A DNA stretch of 64,000 bases from Pyropia yezoensis (taxonomy: Eukaryota > Rhodophyta > Bangiophyceae > Bangiales > Bangiaceae). Each line of letters opens with the position of its first letter. Position 1 is the stretch's first letter. The translations under genes were made by a program, and so were the position numbers. Shown here one piece after another: positions 51,486 through 61,340 of this stretch. Location: the NCBI GenBank assembly GCA_009829735.1, contig CM020620.1, forward strand, positions 8,324,545 to 8,388,544, in the 5' to 3' direction. Below the pieces are notes generated by a model. It had not been told where the DNA came from, did not search any database, and saw nothing but the letters and a program-made list of their open reading frames with translations.

Positions 51486-54442
51486 TGACCGTTGGAGCTG
51501 GCCGTCCGAAGCTCACAACGGCAGCCTCAGCCAAGTGGGTCAAGAGGACGAACCAACCGTGCCGGAGACTGCGGCGACCTAAGGGAGTCCGCCCACCTCG
51601 GGTAGGACTCCCCAAGAACGTAAACCGACGTCGGGTCATCGCGGTGCTGACGGGTGAGAATTTCCGGGTGGCTGGACGGGTGCAACTTGCCCCCGGCCGT
51701 GCCTGCTGTGCCCGTATCTTAGTTGATACCGGGTCAGGAGCCTCCTTGATACGCAAGTCGCTACTGCCAAAGGAGATGAAGCTCCAACGCTGGAGGTCTA
51801 AAGCTGACCATCTGATCGATATCAATGGTGGGGTACTTCCCATCGTTAGTGCCGTGACCCTACCAACTAGGTTGGGGACCCATGAGGTCGACGTGACCTA
51901 TGGAGTAGTTGAGAATGTATCGGTACCCCTGCTTCTGGGTACCCCTTATGTTGTTACACAAGTGCCTTTGATTTGTGGCCCTGAGTATTGGGTCAAGTTG
52001 ATGAATGGGGAAACCATCCCCATCCTTGGTAAGGGAAAGTCTGTGGCTCCTGTGACAGTTTCACAGTCGAAGCCTGTTTGCTCTGTGAGGGAAGGGTTTA
52101 CTGCTACCCTGCGTCTAGCCCGTAAAGTCACGTTGCCCCCCCACTCGGTGGCGCACGTTGACGTTGTAACTGATTTTACGGGGAACGGGTTGGTGCACCC
52201 TTACCCCCGTCTTGCTCGCAAGCACCAAGTGCATGTTGCCCTTGGCACGATGGACTCCAAAGCCGGAGTCCCGTGGAAGATCCAGGTGATGAACCTGAGC
52301 TCGTCGCCCAAGTACTTCAAGTCGGGAGCCAAGTTCGGCTATATCGACCAACACGAGGGACCGGTAGTAGCGGTCACCCTCAACGCGGGCGCAAGTAGCA
52401 ACCCGAAGTCCGGAAAGGAGAACCATCAAGCCAAGTCGGCCGCCTCTCCTCGGCCCCATGTGAACATGGAGGGTGTCCCACCCAGGTTGAGGGTTCAAGT
52501 TGAACGCCTCTTGGACCAATATCACAAGTTGTGGGATGGTCAATTGGGACTCATGAGAGCCACCCAACACCGGATCGAGTTGAAGCCCGGTGCACCCCCT
52601 ATACGCCAACAACCGTATAGGGGAGGACCCCGTTCAAGGGCCCTCGTTAAGGAGCAAGTTGCTCGCATGGAGGCCCTCGATGTGATCGAGGCCAGTAACG
52701 CCGAGTGGGCGAGTCCGGTGGTTATCATCCCCAAAGTTGATGGGACCCCCCGGTTCTGTATCGACTACCGTAAGCTCAACGAGAGCACGGTTAAGGACAG
52801 TTATCCCCTACCTAGGATGAACGACTGTCTGGACTCCCTGGGGGAGGCGAACGTGTTCTCTACCCTGGACTGTAACGCGGGGTACTGGCAAATTCCCATT
52901 GCCCCGGAGGACAGGCATAAAACTACCTTTACCTGTCACTGTGGGACCTACCAGTGCAAGTGTCTACCTTTTGGCCTGTGTAACGCGCCGGCAACTTTCC
53001 AGCGCGCTATGGACATGATTCTGGCCGGAGTACGGTGGCAGATCTGTCTTGTGTACCTAGACGATATCATTGTGTTCTCCCGAAGTCCGGAGGAACACAT
53101 TGGCCATCTTGGCCAGGTGTTCAAGCTACTTGCTGACGCCGGTGTGTCACTGAAGGCGAGTAAGTGCCACCTCTTCACTCAAGAGGTGGAATACTTGGGA
53201 CATGTTGTCCGTTCGGGGCGTCTCAGTGTCAACGAGAAAAACTTGAGGGCCATCCGTAAGGCTCAGTACCCCCGGACCCAGACCCAGATGAGGAGCTTCC
53301 TCGGGATGTGTAACGTGTACCGACGTTTCACCAAGGGCTTCGCCAAGGTGGCGAAACCGTTGAATGAGTTAGTGAGCTCAACGCTACCGAAGAACCTGCC
53401 TCCCCCAAGTCGGGTGGAGCAGGAATCCTTTGAGACTCTTCGGGATCTTCTGCTGAAGCCCCCTATCCTGGCTACTCCTAGGTTGGGAGGCCACTACATC
53501 CTGGATGTGGACGCTAGCTACGACCAACTTGGTTGTGTGTTGCTTCAGCAGCAGCCGGACAAGGAGTACTTGCCGGTGGGATACTTCAGCAAGGGGCTGA
53601 ACTCGGCCGAGAAGAACTACGGAGTCACCGAGTTGGAAGGACTCGCAGTGGTGTGGGCGGTGACGTCACTTCGTCACTACCTGGAGGGTGAGAAGCTCCT
53701 CATCCGCTGTGACCACCGCGCGTTGCAGTTCATCTTCAAGACGGACTGTACGAACACTCGTCTCAACCGGTGGAGGGTGCGACTGGCACCCTTCAACTTT
53801 GATATTGAGTACCCACCTGGCAGGCAACACGCCCTTGCCGACGGCCTCTCTCGGGTACCTACCGAGGGGCTGGACACTAACCCAGTCGATGAGGACATCC
53901 CCATCGTGGGGGTAGTCACGCGCTCGGGTCAGGCGTTGAACCCCGAGGCGCCAGGGAACAAGAAGTACTTGCCCCTGTCCCTGGACGAGGTGGTGAAGGC
54001 CCAGGCCAAGGATCCCTTCTGCAAGTCGCAGAGGAATACACTGGATATAGTGGCGGAGACGCGGTTCTTTCGGGGAGACGATGGCCTCCTCATGAGGAGG
54101 GGGGTATTCCAGGGGACCGAACAACTTGTCGTCCCCGCATCCCTCAAGGACAGTATCCTTGAGAGGGAGCATAACGCTCCCACAGGTGGACACCTGGGGT
54201 CTAGTAAACTGTAGCAGACCCTGAGGACCAGGTACTACTGGCCGTTCCTGGTGGTGGACATCTACAGTTGGGTGGCTGCCTGCACAAGTTGTGCAAAAAA
54301 CCGTCTGATGGGACGGCGGCCTACTACGGCTATGCTATTGTTCCCGGCCAAGGAGCCCTTTGCCGCGTTGGCGATGGACATCCTTGGGCCACTGCCAGTG
54401 ACCGAGGAGGGCAACCAGTACCTCCTGGTTATCTGTGACCGC

Positions 54443-56034
54443 TGTGGCAAAAACCACAAGCACACACGGCACCCAAGTTGGGGCGGTGTGCTAGGGCTGC
54501 CTCCCGTGTCGGGGGAACCGGAAGAAGTGCAAGCCGCACAAACTCTGTCCCTGTTGTGGGGCAAACCCCCCTCCTCATAGAGAGGCCAAGCGGGGTAAAA
54601 CCACCGCCCCAAGGCCTCACGCGGGACAACTTGTCCCGCCTCCGGGGGAGACCCCGCCGTCAACCAAAAGCCGGGTGACGCGGGAGTCCCGTCCCCCGGA
54701 GCGATCGCGGAGCCCCCGCAGGAAGTCCCGGCGGGTGCTGCCCCGTAGGAGGTGTCCTCCATGCGCTCGTCAAGAGAGTCCGTCTCCACTCCCGGAGTCG
54801 CCATGGCCCTCCCCAAGTTGGGGAGAGACGCTCTGGCTATCGCAGCACGAGACCCGCCTCGAGTTGAGGGGGACTCGGATCGTGGGTATACGGGTGGCCT
54901 CCCCAGCGTGGGGCGGCCCAGTGGAAGGTGAAGGGGTGGTGGTGGTGATGGTGAAGTGTGAACTGAGGAGAGCAAGCTGCCGAGTGGGCAAGCTTGAGGA
55001 GAGGGGCGGTCAACGTGACCGCCTCCACATCCGTGTTACGTACTCGATGGAGGACAGCAAGTCGCGCCCCCAACGCCGAGACGTGCGTTTACGCACCCCC
55101 TCACAGGGCCGACCGGGTCGGTCGGAACTGAGGAGAGGGGAGTGTGGCAGTATTGACCCCCAGGTAGGGGGGCAACACGTGCCATGCAAGGGGCGGCAGG
55201 CCACTAGCCTGATCCGTTCCTCTGAGACAGAGGGCCCCCTACGCCCGGGTGCACCCGGAGGTAAAGTTTACCTCTGTCCCCTGCTGCTCCACCAAATGTG
55301 GCATAAACCACAAGCACACACGGCACCCAAGTTGGGGCGGTGTGCTAGGGCTGCCTTCCGTGTCGGGGGAACCGGAAGAAGTGCAAGTCGCACACACTCT
55401 GTCCCTGTTGTGGGGCAAACCCCCCTCCTCATAGAGAGGCCAAGCGGGGTAAAACCACCGCCCCAAGGCCTCACGCGGGACAACTTGTCCCGCCTCCGGG
55501 GGAGACCCCGCCGTCAACCCAAAGCCGGGTGACGCGGGAGTCCCGTCCCCTGCTGCTCCAGCAAATGTGGCAAAAACCACAAGCACACACGGCACCCAAG
55601 TTGGGGCGGTGTGCTAGGGCTGCCTCCCGTGTCGGGGGAACCGGAAGAAGTGCAAGTCGCACACACTCTGTCCCTGTTGTGGGGCAAACCCCCCACGGAC
55701 AAACAAGAGGATGGTGTGTGGTCCAACAGTTTCTTGGTCGGGACGGGGACGCAGGGCCAAGCCCCGCTGTCCCTCCCCTTATCCCCCCAGGGTCCACTCA
55801 GAATCTCGCCACTCAGAATCTCCCACCCCAGCACCTGCCCACCGGGCCACACGAAAATTCAAGACGATAAATGCAGAAAACCCTCAAATCCAAGTTGTAT
55901 TTACTACTAAGCTAACTATCCCAAACTTAGGGAATATGGACCCAAATGCAGGGGGAGGAACGGATCAGGCTAGTGGCCTGCCGCCCCTTGCATGGCACGT
56001 GTTGCCCCCCTACCTGGGGGTCAATACTGCCACA
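54443..56034 (-). mobile_element. N1: rearranged LTR-element derivative nested in E2 integrase
   Basis: 1,592 bp flanked by the target duplication ACCGC (54438-54442, 56035-56039). Read on the minus strand it starts with a full 469-bp LTR (56034-55566) and 17 nt of leader. Then come pieces in alternating orientation: an inverted bit of the E2 pre-PPT region (55434-55549), a 132-bp LTR tail and leader (55434-55225), an inverted LTR head (55143-55224), an inverted 568-bp pre-PPT block (54575-55142), and a final LTR tail ending at 54443. It has no gene of its own. Correct termini and a target duplication show it integrated as cDNA after the shuffling. Confidence 0.8.
55566..56034 (-). repeat. 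N1 full-length LTR
   Basis: 469 bp. Differs from the E2 3' LTR at only about four sites but from the E2 5' LTR at many more, so N1 and the E2 3' LTR belong to the same younger subfamily. Confidence 0.9.
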
Positions 56035-57065
56035 ACCGCTTCACGAAACTTACGCGAGCGATCCCACTGGCAGAGATCACGGCCATGTCGGTCGTGTCAG
56101 CCTTCCTAGATCACTGGGTTGCCGCGTATGGCATTCCGGATAGTACACTATCGGACAATGGACCGCAATTTGCGTCTGTACTGTTTCAGGGAGTGCTGGA
56201 TATGTTGGGGGTGCGGGCAAACTATGCCACCCCCTACCACCCACAAACTAATGGGCAGGTGGAGCGCTTCAACAAAACTATTGTTAGGCAGCTGCGCCAC
56301 TATGTGAGTGAGCACGTGAAAACGTGGGACCAATACATTTCTATTCTTACCACTGCCTACAATTCGCAGGTTCACTCATCTACCGGGGAAGTACCCCTCG
56401 CTTTCGTGACCCCCCGTCGCGTGCGGTCTATTGCCGTGCGGCGGCCGCTCCCAACTAGGGAGGATGGCGGCAGGACGCCTACTCCTACTGAGAGTAAGGC
56501 GGAGTTCGCTGCTAGGCTTGAAAACCTCATCCCTAAAGTCAGGGCTGAGATGGACAAAGCACAAAAGCGCTACAAGCGTACCTTTGACAAAAAGGTGCGC
56601 AACGCCAAGCATGTCCCCGAGCAGGGTGACTGGGTATTGGTCCACTCACACATCCCAACTGGGGGTAAGTTGGTATTCCAGATGAAGGGGCCGCACCAGG
56701 TCCTTCGTACTGATGGGCGGCGCTTCACCATCGAAAGTGACGATGGGGTCCGCACAGTGAACGGACAGGACGTGGTCAAAGTTGCACCACCGCCTGGAGG
56801 CGACCCAGCTTGGGCGCGTGCGTTGGAAGCGTGGCGCCTCCGCTTACTGCCTGCGGCCAAACAGGGCCCGCAGGAGTACGTGTTCGATAAGTTCATCGAC
56901 CACGGCTGGGATGAGGACACAGACCGCCTCATGTTGAGGGTGCGTTGATTCGGCTACAAAGCCAAGGATGATACGTGGGAATATGTGGAGGACCTTCCCG
57001 CTGAGAAGGTCCGGGCGTACTGTGCCCGGAATGTGATAGACCCTAACAGCCCTCCCTCAACGTGA

Positions 57066-57176
57066 GGGAAGGCCGAGCAACAGTGCCAAGAGAGTGCTTC
57101 AAGTCGAAGTGGTACGCAGAGTGGCTTTTAACTACAGCCCTAACCATCACACTCTCACAACAAAGGCAGCTGCCAA
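57066..57176. other. E2 spacer between pol and the antisense ORF
   Basis: About 110 bp separate the pol stop from the antisense ORF stop on the other strand. No feature seen. Confidence 0.4.
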
Positions 57177-57950
57177 CTAGGCATGCATGCTAGACTCTCC
57201 AACCCCACGGCCCTCGCCCTCACGTGGAGGCGAGCGGCGAGACCCACGCCGATAACGCTCCCCACCAGTCGGAGGGGCCGGCGGCTCCAAGTCGGACCCG
57301 TCGCGCCCCTCACGGTCGCGCAAGTGGCGACGACCGCGGCTGCTCTTCTGCTTAGTCTTGCGCGCAAGTTGGCGACGCAGACGCCGGACCGACTCCGACT
57401 CTGACGGAGTCGAGGACTCCGAGACGGAGTAAGACAACTCGTCTTCCGACACGGAGGGAGAGCGCCGCGAGCGTCGGCGACGACGGCGACGAGGCGAGTA
57501 TGCCCGGCTCGCACGACGTTTGCCACGCCCAAGTGGGGCTGGATGGGGCATAATAGCCCCAATGCGAGCCAACTCGGCCGTCATAAACTCCGCCACCGAC
57601 TCGCAACTCGCGGTCGCCACTGCAGTACGAACGCGCTCCTCAAGTTGAGGAGTCTCGGAACTTTGGAGGGTTGCGGTCGACGCGGCCAACCAGGAAATGG
57701 TGCGCACCAACGTGGTGATCATCATCTCTGAGGTTAGAGGCGTGGGCGGTAACACCAACTTGGGGTATACCGTCAGGAGGGTGGCCCCCAAGTTGGGGGA
57801 CACCGGGGTGGACGACTCAACGGCCACGCTAACCAGGATGTCCCCGTGCGGCTGGTAGGGGACCGGAGGAAGCGGAGGGGCACGCCGAGGTGGCGGGACC
57901 CGGGTGTAACTGCGACCCCGACTTGGGGCCCCCGCAGTAGGTTGAGTCAT
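57177..57950 (-). CDS. E2 antisense ORF, downstream part (RS/Arg-rich protein)
   Basis: 257 residues from ATG 57950 to TAG 57177-57179 on the strand opposite to gag-pol. The N-terminal half is Pro-rich, then helical (TSEMMITTLVRTISWLAAST). The C-terminal half is strongly basic with RS and SR runs (PRRRRRRRSRRSP, SVSESSTPSESESVRRL), resembling nucleic-acid-binding tails. It is in the same frame as the ORF at 57963-58847, separated only by one TGA and four codons, so the two were probably a single antisense gene. I do not recognise the family. The ORF is not a shadow of pol, which ends before it, and the + strand has no comparable ORF. Confidence 0.55.
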   Translation of the reverse strand: MTQPTAGAPSRGRSYTRVPPPRRAPPLPPVPYQPHGDILVSVAVESSTPVSPNLGATLLTVYPKLVLPPTPLTSEMMITTLVRTISWLAASTATLQSSETPQLEERVRTAVATASCESVAEFMTAELARIGAIMPHPAPLGRGKRRASRAYSPRRRRRRRSRRSPSVSEDELSYSVSESSTPSESESVRRLRRQLARKTKQKSSRGRRHLRDREGRDGSDLEPPAPPTGGERYRRGSRRSPPREGEGRGVGESSMHA

Positions 57951-57962
57951 ATGGTCATCATG

Positions 57963-58847
57963 TCAGGGCACGGCCATAACTATGGCCTTGTCCGGGGGTG
58001 GCGCAGTGTGGCGATCCACCCCCGGGGCATACGGGTAGTCCCCGATGCCCAACCCCTCTCGTAGGACCACACGGCCGTCATGAAGTTCACGAGCGACCCA
58101 CACGAACTGGCGAAGTGCGCCATCGTCCTTGGGCCCACGAGTGGGGCGGCGCAACTTGTGCTCGATGCTCTCCCACTCGATAAACTTGTGGAGGCGGAGC
58201 ATCTCCTCAAGTAGAGTGAGTTGTCCTGATGAGCACCCCTCAGCAACTAGCTGAGGGGTGAGCTGTTCCAAACCTTGGATAAGCCGGAGGGGGAGATGCC
58301 AGAGCATCCCCCGCCGCTGAACACAAGACAACCAGGTCGACATGACCTCGAGGAGCCACTGGGTGGCCAACATGGCCCACACCAGGTGATCAGGGCCAGC
58401 TGTCAACATGACGGAACCGATGTGGTCAAGCAACCGTGGCAGCAACGCCGGGAACCCATAGGGGACCTCAACTTGAGGCCACCACTCGGGCTTCTTCGGA
58501 TAGTACGGCTCCTCACTGGCAGCAGACTGTTGAGGAAACTCAAGTTGAGCCGAGGTCACCAAGTAGGGACCTCGCCGGAAGTCCTTCTTCATCCGCACAT
58601 CAAAGTGATGAGTGTGCGGATCGGCCTCGTGAAGGTACGCTGGGCGAGTTGCCACCGCGTCCCAAGTAAAGGTCGGCGAGTCGCCGGGACCCGGGATAGT
58701 TCCCCCGCGGTCCACCATGGCCTTGGCACGCTGAACGTCCTCAACCTCCTCGTCGTCCAGGAAGGCAAACTGGTCCGTCCTGAAGCCGACAGGGAACCCG
58801 ACCCTACGGGGACACTTCTCCCGTAGGCGGTCCCATACCCGACCCAT
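57963..58847 (-). CDS. E2 antisense ORF, upstream part (unknown)
   Basis: 294 residues from ATG 58847 to TGA 57963-57965. The composition is ordinary globular protein: CPRRVGFPVGFRTDQFAFLD, KDFRRGPYLVTSAQLEFPQQ, LLPRLLDHIGSVMLTAGPDH, LEEMLRLHKFIEWESIEHKL. The helical content and the basic region that follows in frame recall a Gag-like capsid plus nucleocapsid layout, but I see no zinc knuckle and do not claim homology. It starts ~611 bp from the 3' LTR, so an antisense promoter in or near the LTR could drive it. Extra antisense ORFs in this position are known in some plant Ty3/gypsy elements (for example Grande). Confidence 0.55.
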   Translation of the reverse strand: MGRVWDRLREKCPRRVGFPVGFRTDQFAFLDDEEVEDVQRAKAMVDRGGTIPGPGDSPTFTWDAVATRPAYLHEADPHTHHFDVRMKKDFRRGPYLVTSAQLEFPQQSAASEEPYYPKKPEWWPQVEVPYGFPALLPRLLDHIGSVMLTAGPDHLVWAMLATQWLLEVMSTWLSCVQRRGMLWHLPLRLIQGLEQLTPQLVAEGCSSGQLTLLEEMLRLHKFIEWESIEHKLRRPTRGPKDDGALRQFVWVARELHDGRVVLREGLGIGDYPYAPGVDRHTAPPPDKAIVMAVP

Positions 58848-59458
58848 CGCTGCGCCAAGTCAGCCACAGCGAAGAACGGTCAACACCTCCTCATATAGAG
58901 GCCAAGCGGGGTAAAACCACCGCCCCAAGGCCTCACGCGGGACAACTTGTCCCGCCTCCGGGGGAGATCCCGCCGTCAACCAAAAGCCGGGTGACGCGGG
59001 AGTCCCATCCCCCGGAGCGATCGCGGAGCCCCCGCAGGAAGTCCCGGCGGGCGCTGCACCGTAGGAGGTCTCCTCCATACGTTCGTCGAGAGAGTCCGTC
59101 TCCACCCCCGGGGTCGCCATGGCTCTTCCCAAGTTGGGGAGAGACGCCCTGGCTACAGCGGCACGAGACCCGCCTCGAGTTGGGGGGGACTCGGATCGTG
59201 GGTATACGGGTGGCCTCCCCAGCGTGGGGCGGCCCAGTGGAAGGTGAAGGGGAGGTGGTGGTGATGGTGAAGTGCGAACCGGGGAGAGCAAGCTGCCGAG
59301 TGGGCAATCTTGAGGAGAGGGGCGGTCAACGTGACCGCCTCCACATCCGCGTTACGTACTCAAGGAGGGACAGCAAGTCGCGCCCCCAATGCCGAGACGT
59401 GCGTTTACGCACCCCCTCACAGGGCCGACCGGGTCGGTCGGAACTGAGGAGAGGGGAG
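58848..59458. other. E2 3' non-coding region with PPT
   Basis: Would be the leader of the antisense ORF and the 3' untranslated region of the element. From ~58880 it is near-identical to 54575-55142 in N1. It ends in the purine tract GAGGAGAGGGGAG (59446-59458) right before the LTR, the PPT for plus-strand synthesis. Confidence 0.7.
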
Positions 59459-59927
59459 TGTGGCAGTATTGACCCCCAGGTAGGGGGGCAACACGTGCCA
59501 TGCAAGCGGCGGCAGGCCACTAGCCTGATCCGTTCCTCTCCCTGCATTTGGGTCCATATTCCCTAAGTTTGGGATAGTTAGCTTAGTAGTAAATACAACT
59601 TGGATTTGAGGGTTTTCTGCATTTATCGTCTTGAATTTTCGTGTGGCCCGGTGGGCAGGTGCTGGGGTGGGAGATTCTGAGTGGCGAGATTCTGAGTGGA
59701 CCCTGGGGGGATAAGGGGAGGGACAGCGGGGCTTGGCCCTGCGTCCCCGTCCCGACCAAGAAACTGTTGGACCACACACCATCCTCTTGTTTGTCCGTGG
59801 GGGGTTTGCCCCACAACAGGGACAGAGTGTGTGCGACTTGCACTTCTTCCGGTTCCCCCGACACGGGAGGCAGCCCTAGCACACCGCCCCAACTTCGGTG
59901 CCGTGTGTGCATGTGGTTTTTGCCACA
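59459..59927 (+). repeat. E2 3' LTR
   Basis: 469 bp, TGTGGCAGTATTG..TTTTTGCCACA. Its right neighbour is the middle of the E4 antisense ORF. Confidence 0.9.
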
Positions 59928-60302
59928 GTCTTGACCCGCCGTACCGGCCGGGGTGCCGCCACCACCATCCGCCACGCCGGCGACACCATCTTGAGGTAGA
60001 GCCACGCCGGCACGGGCGACAGAAGCCATCCGGGCCGCCGGAGGAGTAACGGTAGAAGCCACTGCTGCACGCGGTTGTCCGCCGCCCGACGGAGCCGTCG
60101 TGCCGCTACACACGGACTACAACCCGCCCGGCGCGCCGTCCGGGGCCACACGAACGGTCACCCGGTCGTCCTCGTCCTCCGACGAGCTCGCTAAGAAGCA
60201 CTCGGCGGCGGTGGCAGAGACGGGAACGTCGTCCACCATCACCTCTTCCTCCTCCTCAAGCAGGAGGTCGTCCTCGCCCCCGGGTACCTGGGGGTCCGAC
60301 AT
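59928..60302 (-). pseudogene. E4 antisense ORF, 5' part, cut by the E2 LTR
   Basis: Starts at ATG 60302 (MSDPQVPGGEDDLLLEEEEE). The first 61 residues are acidic with clusters of Glu and Ser-Glu-Asp. A TAG at 60117-60119 interrupts, then the same frame runs on (SGGGQPRAAVASTVTPPAAR) until it is cut at 59928 by the E2 LTR. It lies on the strand opposite to the gag-pol that follows and ~590 bp before a PPT and LTR, the same place as the E2 antisense ORF. Alternatively it could be the gag start of an oppositely oriented element, but no PBS is found next to the LTR on that strand. Confidence 0.5.
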
Positions 60303-60892
60303 GGTGAAACCAGGGTAGCAGGGGCGCCCCGTCGGAAAAGCCGTCGACGGCTACGACCCGGTACGGTGGGACAACCGGGACGAGCCAGGGAAGCGCGGGC
60401 ACCCGCGCTTATGACCACAAACGGCCACGAGAAGCGCCGCAGGCGCGCGGGTCGACCCGCGCTCCACGAGGCTACGAACGGGCTCCACCCAGGCACCTGG
60501 GCGGGCCGGGGCCACACCCCCGTACAGGGCAACCAAGAGGGGTTCACCCCGAAACCGCCCCCGCGAAAAGCGGGAGCGGCCGCCCCTATTCACTCGGTAA
60601 CACGAGAGGGGCTCCCCTACCACCAGACACCTGGTGGCGGATTCGCTTGCACCACCCCTCGGAAAGGGGGGTCGTGAACAGAAACCCGCATCGGGAATTT
60701 AACGGTCCGGAAAACGGATCGTGTGTGTACCACACAAAGGGGGGCACCCCCCTCAGGCAACCTCGAAAAGGGGTGTCTGGCGCGACAGGGCGCAAAGCCC
60801 CACCCGACTGGTAAACGGTCACGCGACCCACTTACATTCGGTAACCCGAATGCAACTCGACCCGAGGACGGGCCGAATCTAAGGGGGGGATA
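60303..60892. other. E4 3' non-coding region with PPT
   Basis: 590 bp without coding. Many short inverted repeats such as CACCTGGTG and GGGGTGCCCCCC-type pairs. The end CTAAGGGGGGGA (60880-60890) is a polypurine tract oriented for the + strand, 2 nt before the LTR. Confidence 0.55.
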
Positions 60893-61256
60893 TGTAGCAA
60901 TATGGTTGGCCGTATTGTGACCCTAATATTAGGGGGGGCTACTTCTAATCCTTGGCTTTCAATTTGAGAGTCTGTACTGGTCACGGTATCTATAAGTTAC
61001 GTATGACCAGAGGGACTTGCATCTTGGGGTGGAGGGTAGTTAGTAGTGTCTCCGAGGGTTTATAACGTGGGGGCCGGCGGCGAATCCACCGCCGGCCAAG
61101 GCAGAACAACAAACCCCTTTCATTTGGGCTCCCATCTTGGTCCCGTGGCTTGCGCTCCAAGGACAGCAACCTTGGCCTCCCGGTGACGTTGGTGCCGATC
61201 CCCCTTGGTGAGTGTTCCCTGAGAGTGGACGTGCGACGGATTCCTATTGTGCTACA
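60893..61256 (+). repeat. E4 LTR (probable)
   Basis: About 364 bp between TGTAGC and GCTACA, preceded by a PPT. It contains TTTATAAC (TATA-like, 61059-61066) and a strong hairpin (GGCCGGCGG at 61072-61080 with CCGCCGGCC at 61089-61097). I see no TGG primer site after it, so the right boundary or the following leader may be deleted. Confidence 0.55.
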
Positions 61257-61340
61257 GCCATCCTGTTCGCAGGAGTACCCAACTACGTGCGGATATCCGC
61301 ACGGGGAGCCAATACGGCCGGGACGAACTCCAGTCGACTG

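Larger units (their letters stand above)
51485..57065 (+). pseudogene. E2 pol, broken by two stops and a nested insertion
   Basis: ATG at 51485 overlaps the gag stop. Order: protease (ILVDTGSGASLI), RT (FCIDYRKLNESTVKDSYPLP, LPFGLCNAPATFQRAM, YLDDIIVFS), RNase H (LDVDASYDQLGCVLLQQ), then the integrase zinc region (H..H..CTSCAKN). A TAG at 54212-54214 falls in the zinc region. At 54442 integrase is split by N1; it resumes after the duplicated ACCGC at 56035-56039 in the same frame. The rest holds STLSDNGPQFAS, HPQTNGQVERFNKTIV, the GPY-type linker and a chromodomain-like end. A TGA at 56946-56948 interrupts the chromodomain before YKAKDDTWEYVEDL. The frame closes at 57063-57065. RT sequence groups E2 with E4, not E1. 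Confidence 0.9.
48954..59927 (+). mobile_element. E2: decayed Ty3/gypsy chromovirus-like element with antisense ORFs
   Basis: Bounded by 469-bp TGTGGC..GCCACA LTRs (48954-49422, 59459-59927). The order is PBS, gag, pol, a segment with ORFs on the minus strand, a PPT and the LTR. About 9.4 kb remain without the nested N1 insertion. The outer 5-bp flanks differ (GCAGC versus GTCTT), and the two LTRs differ at roughly 15 sites. The two ends may therefore come from different insertions joined by recombination, or by the assembler. Gag, integrase and chromodomain each carry a stop codon, so the copy is inactive. Confidence 0.85.

Noticed and set aside
54575..55142. Forward ORFs (e.g. 54675-55532) as genes
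   Set aside because: They cover non-coding pre-PPT sequence that is duplicated at 58880-59458 and crosses rearrangement junctions.
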